Positions 47,029-58,536 of a stretch of DNA of 64,000 nucleotides are shown piece after piece. The stretch is taken from positions 45,349,646-45,413,645 of the forward strand of contig CM039508.1 in assembly GCA_022432975.1 (NCBI GenBank). The letters are read 5' to 3'. Numbering within the stretch: the first letter of the stretch is position 1; every line of letters starts with the position of its first letter. Under the pieces are notes generated by a model. It was not told the DNA's origin. It searched no databases and was given only the letters and a program-made list of their open reading frames with translations. A program made the translations under genes and the position numbers. The stretch comes from Begonia masoniana. Lineage: Eukaryota; Streptophyta; Magnoliopsida; Cucurbitales; Begoniaceae.

Positions 47029-50000
47029 TTAGAATCTGCAAACGTTGAGTTTTTCTCTCAGCAACTCGAACTTGTTCACAGGCAGTGGTTTTGTAAAAAT
47101 ATCTGCAACTTGATCTTCAATTTTACAGTAGACAAGAACAATAGCTCCATCTTTTTGTACTTCACGTAAGAAAAATAACTTGATGTTGAAATGCTTAGTT
47201 TTTCCATGAAACACTGGATTGTTAGAGATTGCAATAGCAGCTTGATTATCAACAAAAATCTCAGTACTTTCTTTTTGCTCCATATTGAGATCTTTTAAAA
47301 TTTTCTTCAACCACAATGTTTGATTAACAGCAGCTGTTGCAGCAATAAATTCTGCTTCAGCAGTGGATTGAGCGACAGTTTCTTGTTTCTTTGAGCTCCA
47401 TGAGAAAATACCAGACCCAAATGTAAAACAGTAACCTGAGGTGCTCTTCATATCATCAATCGAACCTCCCCAATCACTATCGGAAAAACCAGTCAGCTTG
47501 AACTCCTTGCTCCTTGTGAATTTAATGCCAAAATCACATGTTCCTTTCACGTATCTAAGCACCCTCTTTGTTGCCTTAAGATGTATTTCGCTTGCATAGT
47601 GCATAAATCGTGACAGAATACTTACAGCATGCATAATATCAGGACGAGTTGCTGTGAGATACATTAAGCAACCAATTATGCTTCTAAAATATGTTTCATC
47701 AATCTTCTCTGTTCCATCGTCTGAGCAGAGCTTTTCCTTTTGGTTCATTGGAGTACTCATTTCCTTGCATTCTTCAAATTTGAATTTCTTCAAAATTTCT
47801 TTGGCATATTTTTTCTGACAGATGAATACTTCATGTTCCTTCTGTTTAATTTCCATTCCAAGAAAGAAAGACATTAATCCAAGATCTGTCATTTCGAAAG
47901 CTTCCATCATCTCTTGTTTAAACTTCTCAACAAGATTGGTGTTGTTTCCGGTCACAAGCAAGTCATCCACATAAAGAGAGATGATAAGAATGTTGGCACC
48001 TTCATTCTTAATGTACAATGTTGATTCAGACAAGCTTTTAGCAAATCCCAACTTCTGCAAATGTTCATCAATCCTGCTATACCAAGCTTGTGGAGCTTGC
48101 TTCAAACCATATAGTGCCTTTTTAAGACGATAGACCTTGTTTTTTTCTTCTTCTTTTATATAGCCTTCCGGTTGCTCAACATAAATTTCTTCCTGCAAAA
48201 AACCATTTAAGAAAGCTGACTTGACATCTAATTGAAATACCTTCCAATTCTTTTGTGCAGCTACAGCAAGCAACAATCTAATAGTATCAAGTCTGGCTAC
48301 CGGTGCGAAGGTGTCTGAGTAATCTACTCCAAAAATCTGAACATAGCCTTTTACCACAAGTCTAGCCTTGTGCTTGTTAATAGAGCCATCAGAGTTAAGT
48401 TTGGTTCGATACACCCACTTGACTCCAATAATTTTTCTGTCTTGAGGTCGATCCACTAACTCCCATGTATTGTTCCTTTCAATCATGAGTAGCTCCTCCT
48501 CCATTGCAGCTATCCAATTTTGATTCATCTTTGCATCTTTATAATCAGCAGGTTCACACACAGCAATATTACATCTGTCATAAATATCAGATAGTGATCT
48601 TGTGCCTCTGATAGGAATCTGATCCACCGTGTCATCTTGCCAATCTCCAATGTTTTGCTCTTCAATCCCCAATTCAGATAACTTGAAGTTCGGCTCTTTT
48701 ATGGTTGGATCTATCTTTTTTTCTTCATCCCAGTTCCACTCTTCATCTTCCATAAAATGCACATCTCTACTTACAATAATTTTTCCAGTTTGTGGCTGAA
48801 AAATTTTGTAAGCTTTTGCAACCAAGCTGTAACCAATAAAGATGCCTGACACTGCTCTTTTATCAAGTTTATCTCTCTTGATTTGTGGAACATGAGTGAA
48901 ACACAAACATCCAAATATTTTAAGAAAATTTAGCGATGGCTTATAACCATACCATGCCTCAAAAGGAGTTTGATACTTCACTGCTTTTGTGAGAAGCCTA
49001 TTTTGCAAATACACAGCTGTATTTGCAGCTTCAGCCCAAAATTGCTTCGGCAAATTCTTCTTGTGCAACATGTAGCGAGTCATTTCCATTATGAATCTGT
49101 TTCATCGCTCACTTACTCCATTTTGTTGCGGAGTATATGGAGCAGTTAGTTGATGTTGAATGCCTTCCTCTTCACAAAATTTATCAAACTCTTCAGAAGT
49201 GTACTCTTTGCCATTGTCAGATCTAAGAGTCTGAATTTTGAATCCACTCTCATTTTCAACTCTGGCTTTAAATTTCCAAAAAACTTGAGCCACCTCTGAT
49301 TTGTATTTCAAAAAGAAAATCCAACACATGCGAGTGAAGTCATCAATAAATGCAACATAATAGCGACTACCTTTTAGAGAAGACGTTCTTTGAGGGCCCG
49401 GGATGTCAGTATGGATCAATTGCAATTTTCTTGTTGCCCGCCATGTGACCTTAGGAAATGATTTCCTACTTTGCTTTCCAAACTGGCATGCTTTGCAATT
49501 TGAAATTTTATCATTGAGTTCAGGAAGATCATTCACAATCTTCTTGGATTTCATTTGCAACAACCCTTGATGGTGGTAGTGCCCAAGTCTCTTATGCCAC
49601 ACATCTGTAACATTTTCCTTCATTTGAAGAGTAGTTTGCTCCTCCTCTAGTGGATCCAAAGCAAAGCTTTTTCCTTTCATTTTTACTTTGAAAACATTTT
49701 TACCAGCAGTATCCTTTATTAAGCAAAATTTGTCTTGAAACACAACTTGATAACCTTTTTCAATCAGTTGTCCGACACTTAACAAATTTTGATCAATTTT
49801 AGGAACGTACATCACATCAGCAAGAAACTTTGTACCTGAACAAGTTGAAATTGCAACGGTTCCCTTTCCTTCTACATTTATGTACTCGCCATTTCCGATT
49901 CGAACCTTTGATGTGTCTGAATTTTTTAATTCTCGAAACAGATCCTTGTCATGTGTCATGTGATTGGTGCAACCACTATCAATGAGCCAGCTATCACTTG

Positions 50001-50970
50001 ATTTGATGCTCGAAAAACATGTAGCAACGAACAATTGATCTTCATCTTCTTGATCAGCAACTTTTGCATCTTCATCGTTTTGCTGATTTTTATTTTTACA
50101 AATAACAGCTTCATGTCCCAATTGATTGCATTTAGTGCATTTTGCATCAGGTCTTCTCCAACATCTGAATGGAGGATGACCCTTCTTTCCACAGTGTCGA
50201 CAAGGTGGAAACGATTTCTTTTGAAATTCATTTCCCCTTTTTTCATTTACTGATTTTGAAGTTGCTCCACTTCCTTCAACATCTTTCTTCTTGTTTTTGT
50301 TCACAAATTTTTTATGCTTGACAAATAAAGCTCCTTCAAAAGCACCATCTTGTCTCATGGCTCTTCTTTGCTCCTGTGCTTGCAGTGCATGAAGAATTTC
50401 TGTAAGCGAAATCTGAGACAAATCCTTGGTATTTTCCAAAGCTGAAATTGATGCTTCAAATTTTTCTGGCACTGTTACAAGAATTTTTTCAAAAATTCTT
50501 GAATCAGTAAAAGTAGAACTGAGTAATCTAATACGATTTGCAATATTCAGCAATCGATCAAAATACTCTTTGATTGATTCTGATTCTTTCATTTTCTGCA
50601 ACTCAAAGTCCCGAATTAAATTCAGAACTTTCATCCCTTTGATTCTTTCATCTCCCTCATATTCTTTTTTGAGATAATCCCAAATCGCCTTTGTTGATTT
50701 TAGCGACATAACACGAGTAAAAATTGTAGAAGAAACTGCAGCAAATAAACATGCTTTTGCCTTTGATTTTTTCGTCTTCTTTTCTTTCTGTGCTTTAATT
50801 TGTACCACGGTGGGATTGTTTGGAAGAACTGGAACTTCATAGTCTTCTTCCACTGCTTCCCAAAGATCCAAAGCCTCCAAATAAGTCTCCATTCGAACTG
50901 CCCAAATTTGGTAGTTCTCTCCATCAAACACTGGTAGAGCAATAGAGATTGAACTTGCTTCGGTTTCCAT
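47029..50970 (-). pseudogene. Copia-2 Gag-Pol polyprotein with a single internal stop
   Basis: From ATG 50970: Gag (FDGENYQIWAVRMETYLEAL, YLKKEYEGDERIKGMKVLNL), two cysteine knuckles in tandem (CRHCGKKGHPPFRC, CTKCNQLGHEAVIC), protease (LIDSGCTNHMTHD) and integrase (HKRLGHYHHQGLL, CKACQFGKQ, LIHTDIPGP, LRSDNGKEY, YTPQQNGVSER). A TGA at 49102-49104 follows where a CGA Arg is expected, then the frame continues: RT (KWVYRTKLNSDG, SLYVDDLLVTGN), RNase H (GFSDSDWGGSIDDMKSTSG, STAEAEFIAA, VDNQAAIAI). It ends at TAA 47029. CGA to TGA is a typical methyl-CpG decay change, so one transition separates this from an open 1313-codon frame. Confidence 0.92.
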
Positions 50971-51021
50971 GAGTATCAAAAATTAACACAGGTCCCTTAA
51001 GAAGAAAGCTCTGATACCAAT

Positions 51022-51226
51022 TGTTGGTGTTTACGAAAGACAAAAGAAATAAATTGGAGAAGAAGAAGAGAAATTTTCTGTAGGATGAAAAAAACGAAGC
51101 AGAATAGTATTAAACAATACCCATATTACAGAATACAACACACAGAAGAAAAAAACATTAAAATAACCATAAAAAGAAAACCACTTGCAACCGTTATAAA
51201 CTGTTTCTAAAGCATTTATTTTAACA
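51022..51226 (-). repeat. 5' LTR of copia-2
   Basis: 205 bp, followed on the right by the GAACT duplicate and the continuation of the RLK-4 LRR exon. Confidence 0.95.
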
Positions 51227-52698
51227 GAACTAAAGCTCGACGGAATGGACCCACGAAAGTAATTGCCATCCATATCGAGATACTCCAAACTTTCGCACTG
51301 CCCAAGTTTGCTCGGAATGTTTCCAGATAACTCATTACTAGATAAATCCAAGACCGTCAACATTTTTAAGCGTCTTAAGCGTCCAACTTCAATGGGTAAA
51401 TCTCCACTGAATTTATTTTGAGATAAATCCAATCGTACTCCTAGTTTGGATAGAGAGAAAACTTCTTTAGGAATGCTGCCACTCAACAAGTTACCTCCGA
51501 CGGAAAACAGTGACAACTCTTGACAATTTCCAATGCTTTCCGGCATTGCACCGTGTAATCTATTTTTCTGCAAGTCAAGTGTATTCAGGCGTGTTAAGTT
51601 TCCTACGGTTGCAGGAATTTCACCTGAAAGTACATTTCCCCAAAGAGTCAACCATCCTAGGTTTAAAAGCTTGCCAATGTCGACGGGTAAGTTTCCACTA
51701 AAGTTATTTGTTTCAAACCCTAATGAGTTCAAGCCCACAAGATTGCCTACCCCAGATGGTATTTCCCCGTACAACTGATTTCTTCCAAACGACAAGAACC
51801 GAAGATGAGTTGACAGGTTTGCGAAGGAACCGGGGAGAACTCCTTTGAAGGAGTTGTCAGCGAAAGTCAGCACAGAGAGCTGGCTACAGTTTGCCAACGA
51901 GCTAAGAAAACTCAATTCATCCAAATCCCCACTTCCGAAATCATTAAGCTGGAAAGTAAGAACTGATAAATTCTTCATGCCGCCAAAATTAACTCTCACC
52001 TTGCCGGAGAAGTTGTTTATATCTAATAGAACATACTTGAGGCTTGAAACATTGGACAAGGAAGGAGGAATGGAGCCTGTAAACTTATTTAATGACGTTT
52101 GAAAGAACTGAAGCTTAGGAAAAGAGTGGCCTATGCTTGAGGAAAGACTTCCATGGAGTTGATTTGATGCAAGGGTGAATTGTTCAAGCAAGGATAGGTT
52201 GTAAATAGATGACGGTAAGGTACCTGAAAGCCCATACTCAGCCATTCCTAACAGCTTTAAGTTTCTCAAACGGCCAATGGAAGAGGGTATGCTTCCAGCT
52301 AAAAGATTACTTGCAATTGAGAGACGTTCTTGTTAATGCTATTGTGAGTTGGCATTATATTTTTGGCAAAAGATTATTTTTGGTTATATATCTTTTTGGA
52401 AATTATATTATTTTGGAATATATATTAATCTATCCTTCTATTTTGGAGAATATATTTGGCAGAATATTTCGTCAATTCAAATAAGATTTGTTGAAAAAGG
52501 AATCGTAACAAACATGGATCATATTCCTAATTATTTGGGATACTTTCCTAAAATGTCATTGGAAGTGTAACTGCGGCAAATTTGTTAGACAGAGTTTTTC
52601 GGATCCTTAAGCTGATTTCGTGGGATATGATCTTTTGAATGAAAAGTCTGTTTCGAGAAGATATTGGTGAGAGAAACAGAACTGCACCTTGTACTTGA

Positions 52699-52705
52699 TA
52701 TAAAA
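52699..52705 (+). promoter_or_regulatory. TATA box of the SIRE-like LTR
   Basis: TATAAAA in the context cttgatataaaagtc, the only such motif at a plausible distance from the LTR start. It would place transcription start about 25-32 bases downstream. Present unchanged in the 3' LTR at 57823-57829. Confidence 0.6.
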
Positions 52706-52870
52706 GTCTTTTCTTTGTATATTGAAAGGTGTCGACGCCATTATTTGTGTGAGCTGAATTTCTCTATTCATCTGGGCGTTTTTATTCTTCACCCACGTTT
52801 CTGTGTGGTGTATGTGATTATTGATTCGGTCTTGTTAAAGACTGGTTTGTTGAAGCCTGTTCTGGGTGAT

Positions 52871-53129
52871 CCTATCCTAAGACATTGTCAAGCGTCACAG
52901 ACAATGTCATAGGAGTTTATTCTTGTGATCTTCATTATTATCCAGTCTTGAGAGGAGACTGCCTTGGAACTCTGGAGGAGTTCTATTTATTGACAAGGGG
53001 AGCTTGTCATCTTTATCGTGGGCAAGGGGAGCTTGCCATACACTGATTCCGGGAGGAGTCATCTTCGACAAGGGGAGCTTGTCGTATTTAGATCTCGGGA
53101 GGGATCGTTTCAAAGTCGAGGGGAGCTCG
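52871..53129 (+). other. Array of GGAG-loop RNA hairpins in the 5' LTR (R/U5 region)
   Basis: A long hairpin comes first: GACATTGTC (52881) pairs with GACAATGTC (52900), and CCTAT (52871) with ATAGG (52909). Eight short ones follow: CAGTCT/AGACTG (52943-52961), GAACTC/GAGTTC (52967-52983), GACAAG/CTTGTC (52992-53008), GGCAAG/CTTGCC (53021-53037), GATTCC/GGAGTC (53045-53060), CGACAAG/CTTGTCG (53066-53084), GATCTC/GGGATC (53091-53106), CGAG/CTCG (53117-53129). Loops are GGGAG four times, TGGAG, GGGA followed by G twice, and TGAGAGG once. The stems vary with pairing preserved, so selection seems to act on structure and loop. A role in RNA packaging, dimerisation or translation is inference. Confidence 0.85.
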
Positions 53130-53482
53130 CAAAACAGTTTCACTTGTGAAGGTTGAAGGAGGCGGCATCAAAGATAAGAGGGAGTCTTATTTTGTTTTAG
53201 TCCGAGTGTCTTGTAACCTTGTTTGAACTTGTGAAATGTTTTCATATCTGGGCGTGGCCCCGCAGATGTAGGCTGATTGCCGAACTGCGTTAACAACCTC
53301 CTGTGTCGTTAATTTCCGCATTTTATATCTTGTCCTATATCGTATTTATAACTGGTGTCACACGAAGTGTTACAACACTTTATAACATCGGGTCACTAAC
53401 CTTGATCTTTCAATTGGTATCAAAGCGGGTCGTCTCTATTTCTTAGGCGAGATTCGCGGGACTTGATCTTGGTTTTGCTACG

Positions 53483-55012
53483 ATGGACTCTATGAAAGAA
53501 GGAGGTTCAACAATGCGTCCACCCTTGCTAAATGGAAACAATTATGCTTATTGGAAAGCTCGAATGAGAGCTTTTATTAAGGCTATTGATGAAAAAGCCT
53601 GGAAATCTATTCTAACACGCTGGGATCCACCAACGATTACAAGCGAAGCTGGAGTCACATCTATCAAACCTGAAGAAAGCTGGTCTGTCACTGAAGATGC
53701 TTTAGCAAATAGTAACTCAAAAGCTCTTAATGCTATTTTTAATGGTGTTGATCCTACTCAATTCAGACTTATTTCTACATGTGAGTCTGCTAAAAAGGCT
53801 TGAGATATTCTTCAGACGACTTATGAAGGTACTTTAGCAGTAAAGCTATCAAAGATGCAGTTTTTAACAACGAAATTTGAGAACTTGAAGATGCATGATG
53901 ATGAAAACATTACCGAGTTTAATGCGAGACTCTGTGACATTGCTAATGAAGCTTTTGCTCTTGGTGAAACTATTTCTGAAGAAAAACTTGTGAGAAAGAC
54001 TCTAAGATCTCTGCCCCAACGCTTTGCTTATAAAGTTACAGCAATTGAAGAAGCAAAAGATATCACCAAAATGAAATTAGAGGAGCTGATGGGTTCTCTT
54101 CGAACATTTGAGATGAATTTCGATGTAAAAGTGGAAACAAAGAAGGTGAAAGACTTGGCTTTAAAAGCAGAGATGCAGAATTCTGAAGAATCTAATGAAG
54201 ATGATCTGGAAGAATCTTTAGCATTGATATCCAGAAATTTCAGTAGCATGTTGAAGAAATTTGGTAGAAATAATCGTGGTGTCAAGCAAAATGTCACTAA
54301 CACCAAGAATGACTCTACAAGTTTTCAGAAGTCCAAAGACGAAAATCAAACTTCAGGTAAATTCTTGAATAACAGAGGAATTAAATGTAGAGAATGTGAT
54401 GGTTTTGGACATATTCAGGCTGAATGTGCAAATACCTTGAAGAAGAAAAAGACCTCTCTCAACACAACCTGGAGTGAGAGTGATTCAGAAAAAGAAGATG
54501 AAATCTCAAACCAAAATATGGCACTTGTCGCTAAAGCTATTCCTACAAGTTTTGATAGCGTGACTCAAAATGTCTCTGAAAGTATATCTGAAAATAGCGA
54601 TGATGATTCAGAAGAAGTTAATAAAGAAGATCTTATCGAAGACTATAAGAAGTTTTATGAAAAATGGACAGAATTGGTTGAAATAAATCAACATCTTCGA
54701 AGACAGATTGGAAGTCTGAAAAATGAAAATGGAAGTCTTCAAGAGTATGTTACTGATTTGGAAGTTAAACTGAAATCGAGCAAGAATGAGATAGAGCGGT
54801 TGTCGAATGATCTAAATCACATGAAGAAGAATGTCAGAATGCTAAACTCAGGTTCCTCTATACTTGATGAAATTCTAATGGCCAGGAGATCATGTGAAGA
54901 TACCTCTGGAATTGGTTACAAAGGAGAATGCTCAATGTCGCCGAAAGTGTCAAACATAGATGCTGAAACTAAAAGGAAGAAAGTTGCGATATCCATCAAC
55001 GAAACTGAATAG
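53483..55012 (+). pseudogene. SIRE-like Gag with internal stops
   Basis: Starts at ATG 53483 (MDSMKEGGSTMRPPLLNGNN) with the copia gag region; a TGA at 53801 stands where Trp is expected in KKAWDIL. The same frame then continues (LAVKLSKMQFLTTKFENLKM, LRSLPQRFAYKVTAIEEAKD), a single zinc knuckle (CRECDGFGHIQAEC, about 54387-54428), an acidic segment and a long coiled coil (about 54640-54860: LVEINQHLRRQIGSLKNE) before a stop at 55010. A long acidic and coiled Gag tail is characteristic of SIRE/Maximus elements. The frame beyond is open again to 55201 and includes a second knuckle-like CHYCFRQGHIRPRC. Confidence 0.88.
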
Positions 55013-55203
55013 AAATCAAACACTAAAGACAGTTATCAGATGAAGTCAAATCTTCATGTTTCCAAGATTAAAGGTAACAAATTTATTCCTATTTGCCATT
55101 ATTGCTTTCGTCAAGGTCATATTCGTCCTAGGTGCTTTGTTTATCTTAATGACTTGAGAAAAGGTACTGCTGGATATAACTCTTCATACAGATTTCCCAA
55201 ATA

Positions 55204-56839
55204 GAAATGGATAAAGAAAACCATTGAAAAGTGTAATGTTGCTCATACTTCTCTAAAGGCAACATCTGTTGATGCATGATACTTTGACAGTGGATGTTCT
55301 AGACATATGACAGGTGAAGCACGATTTTTAAAGAATATTACATCAGGCGGTTTGGGAAAAGTAACATTTGGAAACGGCGTCACAGAAAATGTCATTGGAA
55401 AGGGAACATTAGACGTTCCAGGACTGCCTTCTCTGAAAAATGTTCTGCTTGTAAAAGGTTTGAAAGCAAATCTGATCAGCATCAGTCAGTTATGTGATCA
55501 AGATCTGAAGGTGCATTTCACTCGCAACAAATGTGTTGTCTCGGATCATACAAATAAATGCATCATCGAAGGAATAAGGTCTTCTGATAATTGCTATCTC
55601 ATTTCATCATCATCTACATGTGCTCGATCAAGCATTGAAGACACTATATTATGGCATCGCAAGCTGGGTCATGTTAATCTCAGGATACTAAAACAAATTA
55701 TCTCAAAAGGAGCAGTACGAGGAGTTCCCATGATAAATGTTGATGAAGATAGAGTTTGTGGTCCATGTCAAATTGAGAAGCAACCTAAAGTGTCACACCT
55801 ACAGTCCCAGACACCAACAACTAAACGTGTTCTTGAATTATTACATATGGATTTAATGGGTCCTATGGCAGTAGAAAGCGTCGGAGGAAAACGATATGCA
55901 TATGTGGTTGTCGATGATTTTTCAAGATACACTTGGATAGAATTTCTTCGCGATAAATCTGACACTTTTAGTGCTTTCAAAGCCTTATGTTTTCGGCTTC
56001 AGCGAGAGAAAGATTGCATCATTGAGAAGATTGTTCGAATTCGAAGTGACCATGAAACAGAATTTGAGAACTCTGTTTTTCAAAATTTCTGCAATCAGCT
56101 TGGAATTTCTCATGAATTTTCTGCACCAAAAACTCCTCAGCAGAATGGGGTCGTTGAGCGAGCAAATCGAACTATAGCAGAAATGTCACGCGTAATGTTA
56201 CCCGAAAAAAATGTTCCACAGAGATTTTGGGCTGAAGCTATGAACACAGCTTGCTACACTATCAATCGGGTTTATCTACGTGGAGGAACAGAAATGACTC
56301 CTTATGAATTGTGGAAAGGTAAAACTCCAAATCTTAGTTATTTTCATCCTTTTGGGAGTACGTGTTTTGTTCTTAATGACAGGGAACATAGAGGGAAGCT
56401 AGACCCCAAGAGTGATGAAGGTATTTTCTTGGGGTATGCTACAAATAGCCGTGCCTATCGTGTTTACAACAAAAGGACACGAAATGTCGTCGAATCCGCA
56501 AATGTTCAGGTGGACGATTCTCTGGAATTAGCTGATACTCACTCAGACGATGAAGTACAGAATTCTAATGATGAACAATTCGGTGTTTCAACCAATATTA
56601 CAGATGATGTTACGAGTAGTGTCACGGAACAGATTGCACATATTGATGAGGTAACTACCTCGGATCAACGAAAACCATCCACGCGTGTCCAGAAAAATCA
56701 TTCTGCAGATGATATTATCGGAGATCTAAATGATGGTATTCGAACTAGAGACAATCCAAGAGTCAACTATCGTGAAATGATTCAATTTGCATGCTTTACA
56801 TCCTCAATTGAGCCCAAAAATGTGACGAAATTCTTCTAG
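55204..56839 (+). pseudogene. SIRE-like protease and integrase, truncated before RT
   Basis: Protease site YFDSGCSRHMTG follows a TGA (55277-55279) where Trp is expected. Then come integrase zinc finger (HRKLGHVNLRILKQ, CGPCQIEKQ), core acids (LLHMDLMGP, IRSDHETEF, KTPQQNGVVERAN) and the integrase tail (HPFGSTCFVLND). The linker reaches VNYREMIQFACFTS, wording that normally precedes RT in this lineage, but the frame ends at 56839 after IEPKNVTKFF and no RT motif (VDD) or RNase H follows. The deletion junction is therefore near 56815-56840. Confidence 0.88.
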
Positions 56840-57442
56840 TGTGGGCTGTGTTTTACATCCAGCATCCGGGTTTGTCACTGCTTAAATGATATGTTTGAAT
56901 ACTTTTATTTAATTGCTGGATACTGTTTATTTTGCTGCTAGATGTTTTACCTGTGCTGGTGATTATTGTCTTGTGCTGCTGACTTACACAATGTTGCTGA
57001 GTCTGAGGAAGTTGTTGAGAAGAGCATTATTTCTCGTACTATTAAGGTGATTTCAAAAAATGTTTCACAAAATGTCTCTGCAGCACATTCTGATTCCTTT
57101 GATAAATCTGGTTAGATGCCTGTCTGTATTTTCTATGAAACTTCCTTCAGTATTTTTCGTTTGCTGGCTTCTATGCACCTGCTTGACTATGGCTTGATTG
57201 ACAGTCTTGTTCCCGTTTGTCGTTTTATGGCAAAAAGGGGGAGTAGTTTTGGAGATAGTATTTTTGGAGACTGATTGTTTCTATGCTGCTGTGATGTCTC
57301 TTATTGTGATTGTTTCTATACTGCTGTGATGTCTCTTATTTGAAGTGACATTATATTGATCGGATTGTTTCAAGAACTTCTCATTCAGGGGGAGTTTCAA
57401 ATTATCTCCTTCAGGGGGAGTTATGTTTTGCCAAAAAATGCC
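56840..57442 (+). other. 3' non-coding part of the SIRE-like element
   Basis: About 600 bp of T-rich sequence with repeated words (gctgctgtgatgtctctta twice; ttcagggggag twice near 57387-57420) leading to gccaaagggggagat. The repeated gggggag words near the end look like duplicated purine-tract sequences. No coding motif seen. Confidence 0.6.
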
Positions 57443-57454
57443 AAAGGGGGAGAT

Positions 57455-58536
57455 TGTTAATACTATTGTGAGTTGGCATTATATTTTTGGCAAAAGATTA
57501 TTTTTGGTTATATATCTTTTTGGAAATTATATTATTTTGGAATATATATTAATCTATCCTTCTATTTTGGAGAATATATTTGGCAGAATATTTCGTCTAT
57601 TCAAATAAGATTTGTTGAAAAATGAATCGTAACAAACATGGATCATATTCCTAATTATTTGGGATACTTTCCTAAAGTGTCATTGGAAGTGTCACTGCGG
57701 CAAATTTGTTAGACAGAGTTTTTCGGATCCTTAAGCTGATTTCGTGGGATATGATCTTTTGAATGAAAAGTCTGTTTCGAGAAGATATTGGTGAGAGAAA
57801 CAGAACTGCACCTTATACTTGATATAAAAGTCTTTTCTTTGTATATTGAAAGGTGTCGACGCCATTATTTGTGTGAGCTGAATTTCTCTATTCATCTGGG
57901 CGTTTTTATTCTTCACCCACGTTTCTGTGTGGTGTATGTGATTATTGATTCGGTCTTGTTAAAGACTGGTTTGTTGAAGCCTGTTCTGGGTGATCCTATC
58001 CTAAGACATTGTCAAGCGTCACAGACAATGTCATAGGAGTTTATTCTTGTGATCTTCATTATTATCCAGTCTTGAGAGGAGACTGCCTTGGAACTCTGGA
58101 GGAGTTCTATTTATTGACAAGGGGAGCTTGTCATCTTTATCGTGGGCAAGGGGAGCTTGCCATACACTGATTCCGGGAGGAGTCATCTTCGACAAGGGGA
58201 GCTTGTCGTATTTAGATCTCGGGAGGGATCGTTTCAAAGTCGAGGGGAGCTCGCAAAACAGTTTCACTTGTGAAGGTTGAAAGAGGCGGCATCAAAGATA
58301 AGAGGGAGTCTTATTTTGTTTTAGTCCGAGTGTCTTGTAACCTTGTTTGAACTTGTGAAATGTTTTCATATCTGGGCGTGGCCCCGCAGATGTAGGCTGA
58401 TTGCCGAACTGCGTTAACAACCTCCTGTGTCGTTAATTTCCGCATTTTATATCTTGTCCTATATCATATTTATAACTGGTGTCACACGAAGTGTTACAAC
58501 ACTTTATAACATCGGGTCACTAACCTTGATCTTTCA
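57455..58536 (+). repeat. 3' LTR of the SIRE-like element, with the same hairpin array
   Basis: 1082 bp, about eight substitutions from the 5' LTR. The hairpin array recurs unchanged at 57995-58253. None of the LTR differences I noted falls in a stem or loop; they sit before 57810 and after 58270. Confidence 0.95.

Larger units (their letters stand above)
46815..51226 (-). mobile_element. Near-complete Ty1/copia retrotransposon (copia-2)
   Basis: 4412 bp, LTRs of 202 bp (46815-47016) and 205 bp (51022-51226) identical except for one extra GAA triplet. The minus-strand primer site TTGGTATCAGAGC lies at 51008-51020, and the purine tract GCAAGGAGGAG next to the left LTR. A perfect target duplication GAACT (46810-46814 and 51227-51231) flanks it; RLK-1 keeps the empty site with one GAACT at 21246-21250. 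LTR identity points to a recent insertion. It lies in the same direction as RLK-4. Confidence 0.96.
52331..53412 (+). repeat. 5' LTR of the SIRE-like element
   Basis: 1082 bp, TGTTAATG...GATCTTTCA. It holds a TATA box (52699-52705), hence a predicted start of transcription near 52730, and downstream of it a series of hairpins described separately. Confidence 0.95.
52331..58536 (+). mobile_element. SIRE/Maximus-like Ty1/copia element lacking RT and RNase H
   Basis: 6206 bp with 1082-bp LTRs (52331-53412 and 57455-58536). The primer site TGGTATCAAAGC (53415-53426) has one mismatch to the initiator-Met site, and the purine tract aaagggggagat lies at 57443-57454. A perfect target duplication GTTCT (52326-52330 and 58537-58541) flanks it, with a single-copy empty site in RLK-1 at 22335-22339. 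The LTRs differ by about eight substitutions. Gag with a long coiled tail, a protease start and integrase are present but with stops. Downstream of integrase there is no RT: about 600 bp of T-rich sequence leads to the purine tract. It lies antisense to RLK-4. Confidence 0.93.

Noticed and set aside
52664..52912. 82-codon plus-strand frame in the SIRE-like LTR, repeated at 57788-58036
   Set aside because: It lies in the LTR leader and overlaps the long hairpin; duplication reflects the two LTRs.
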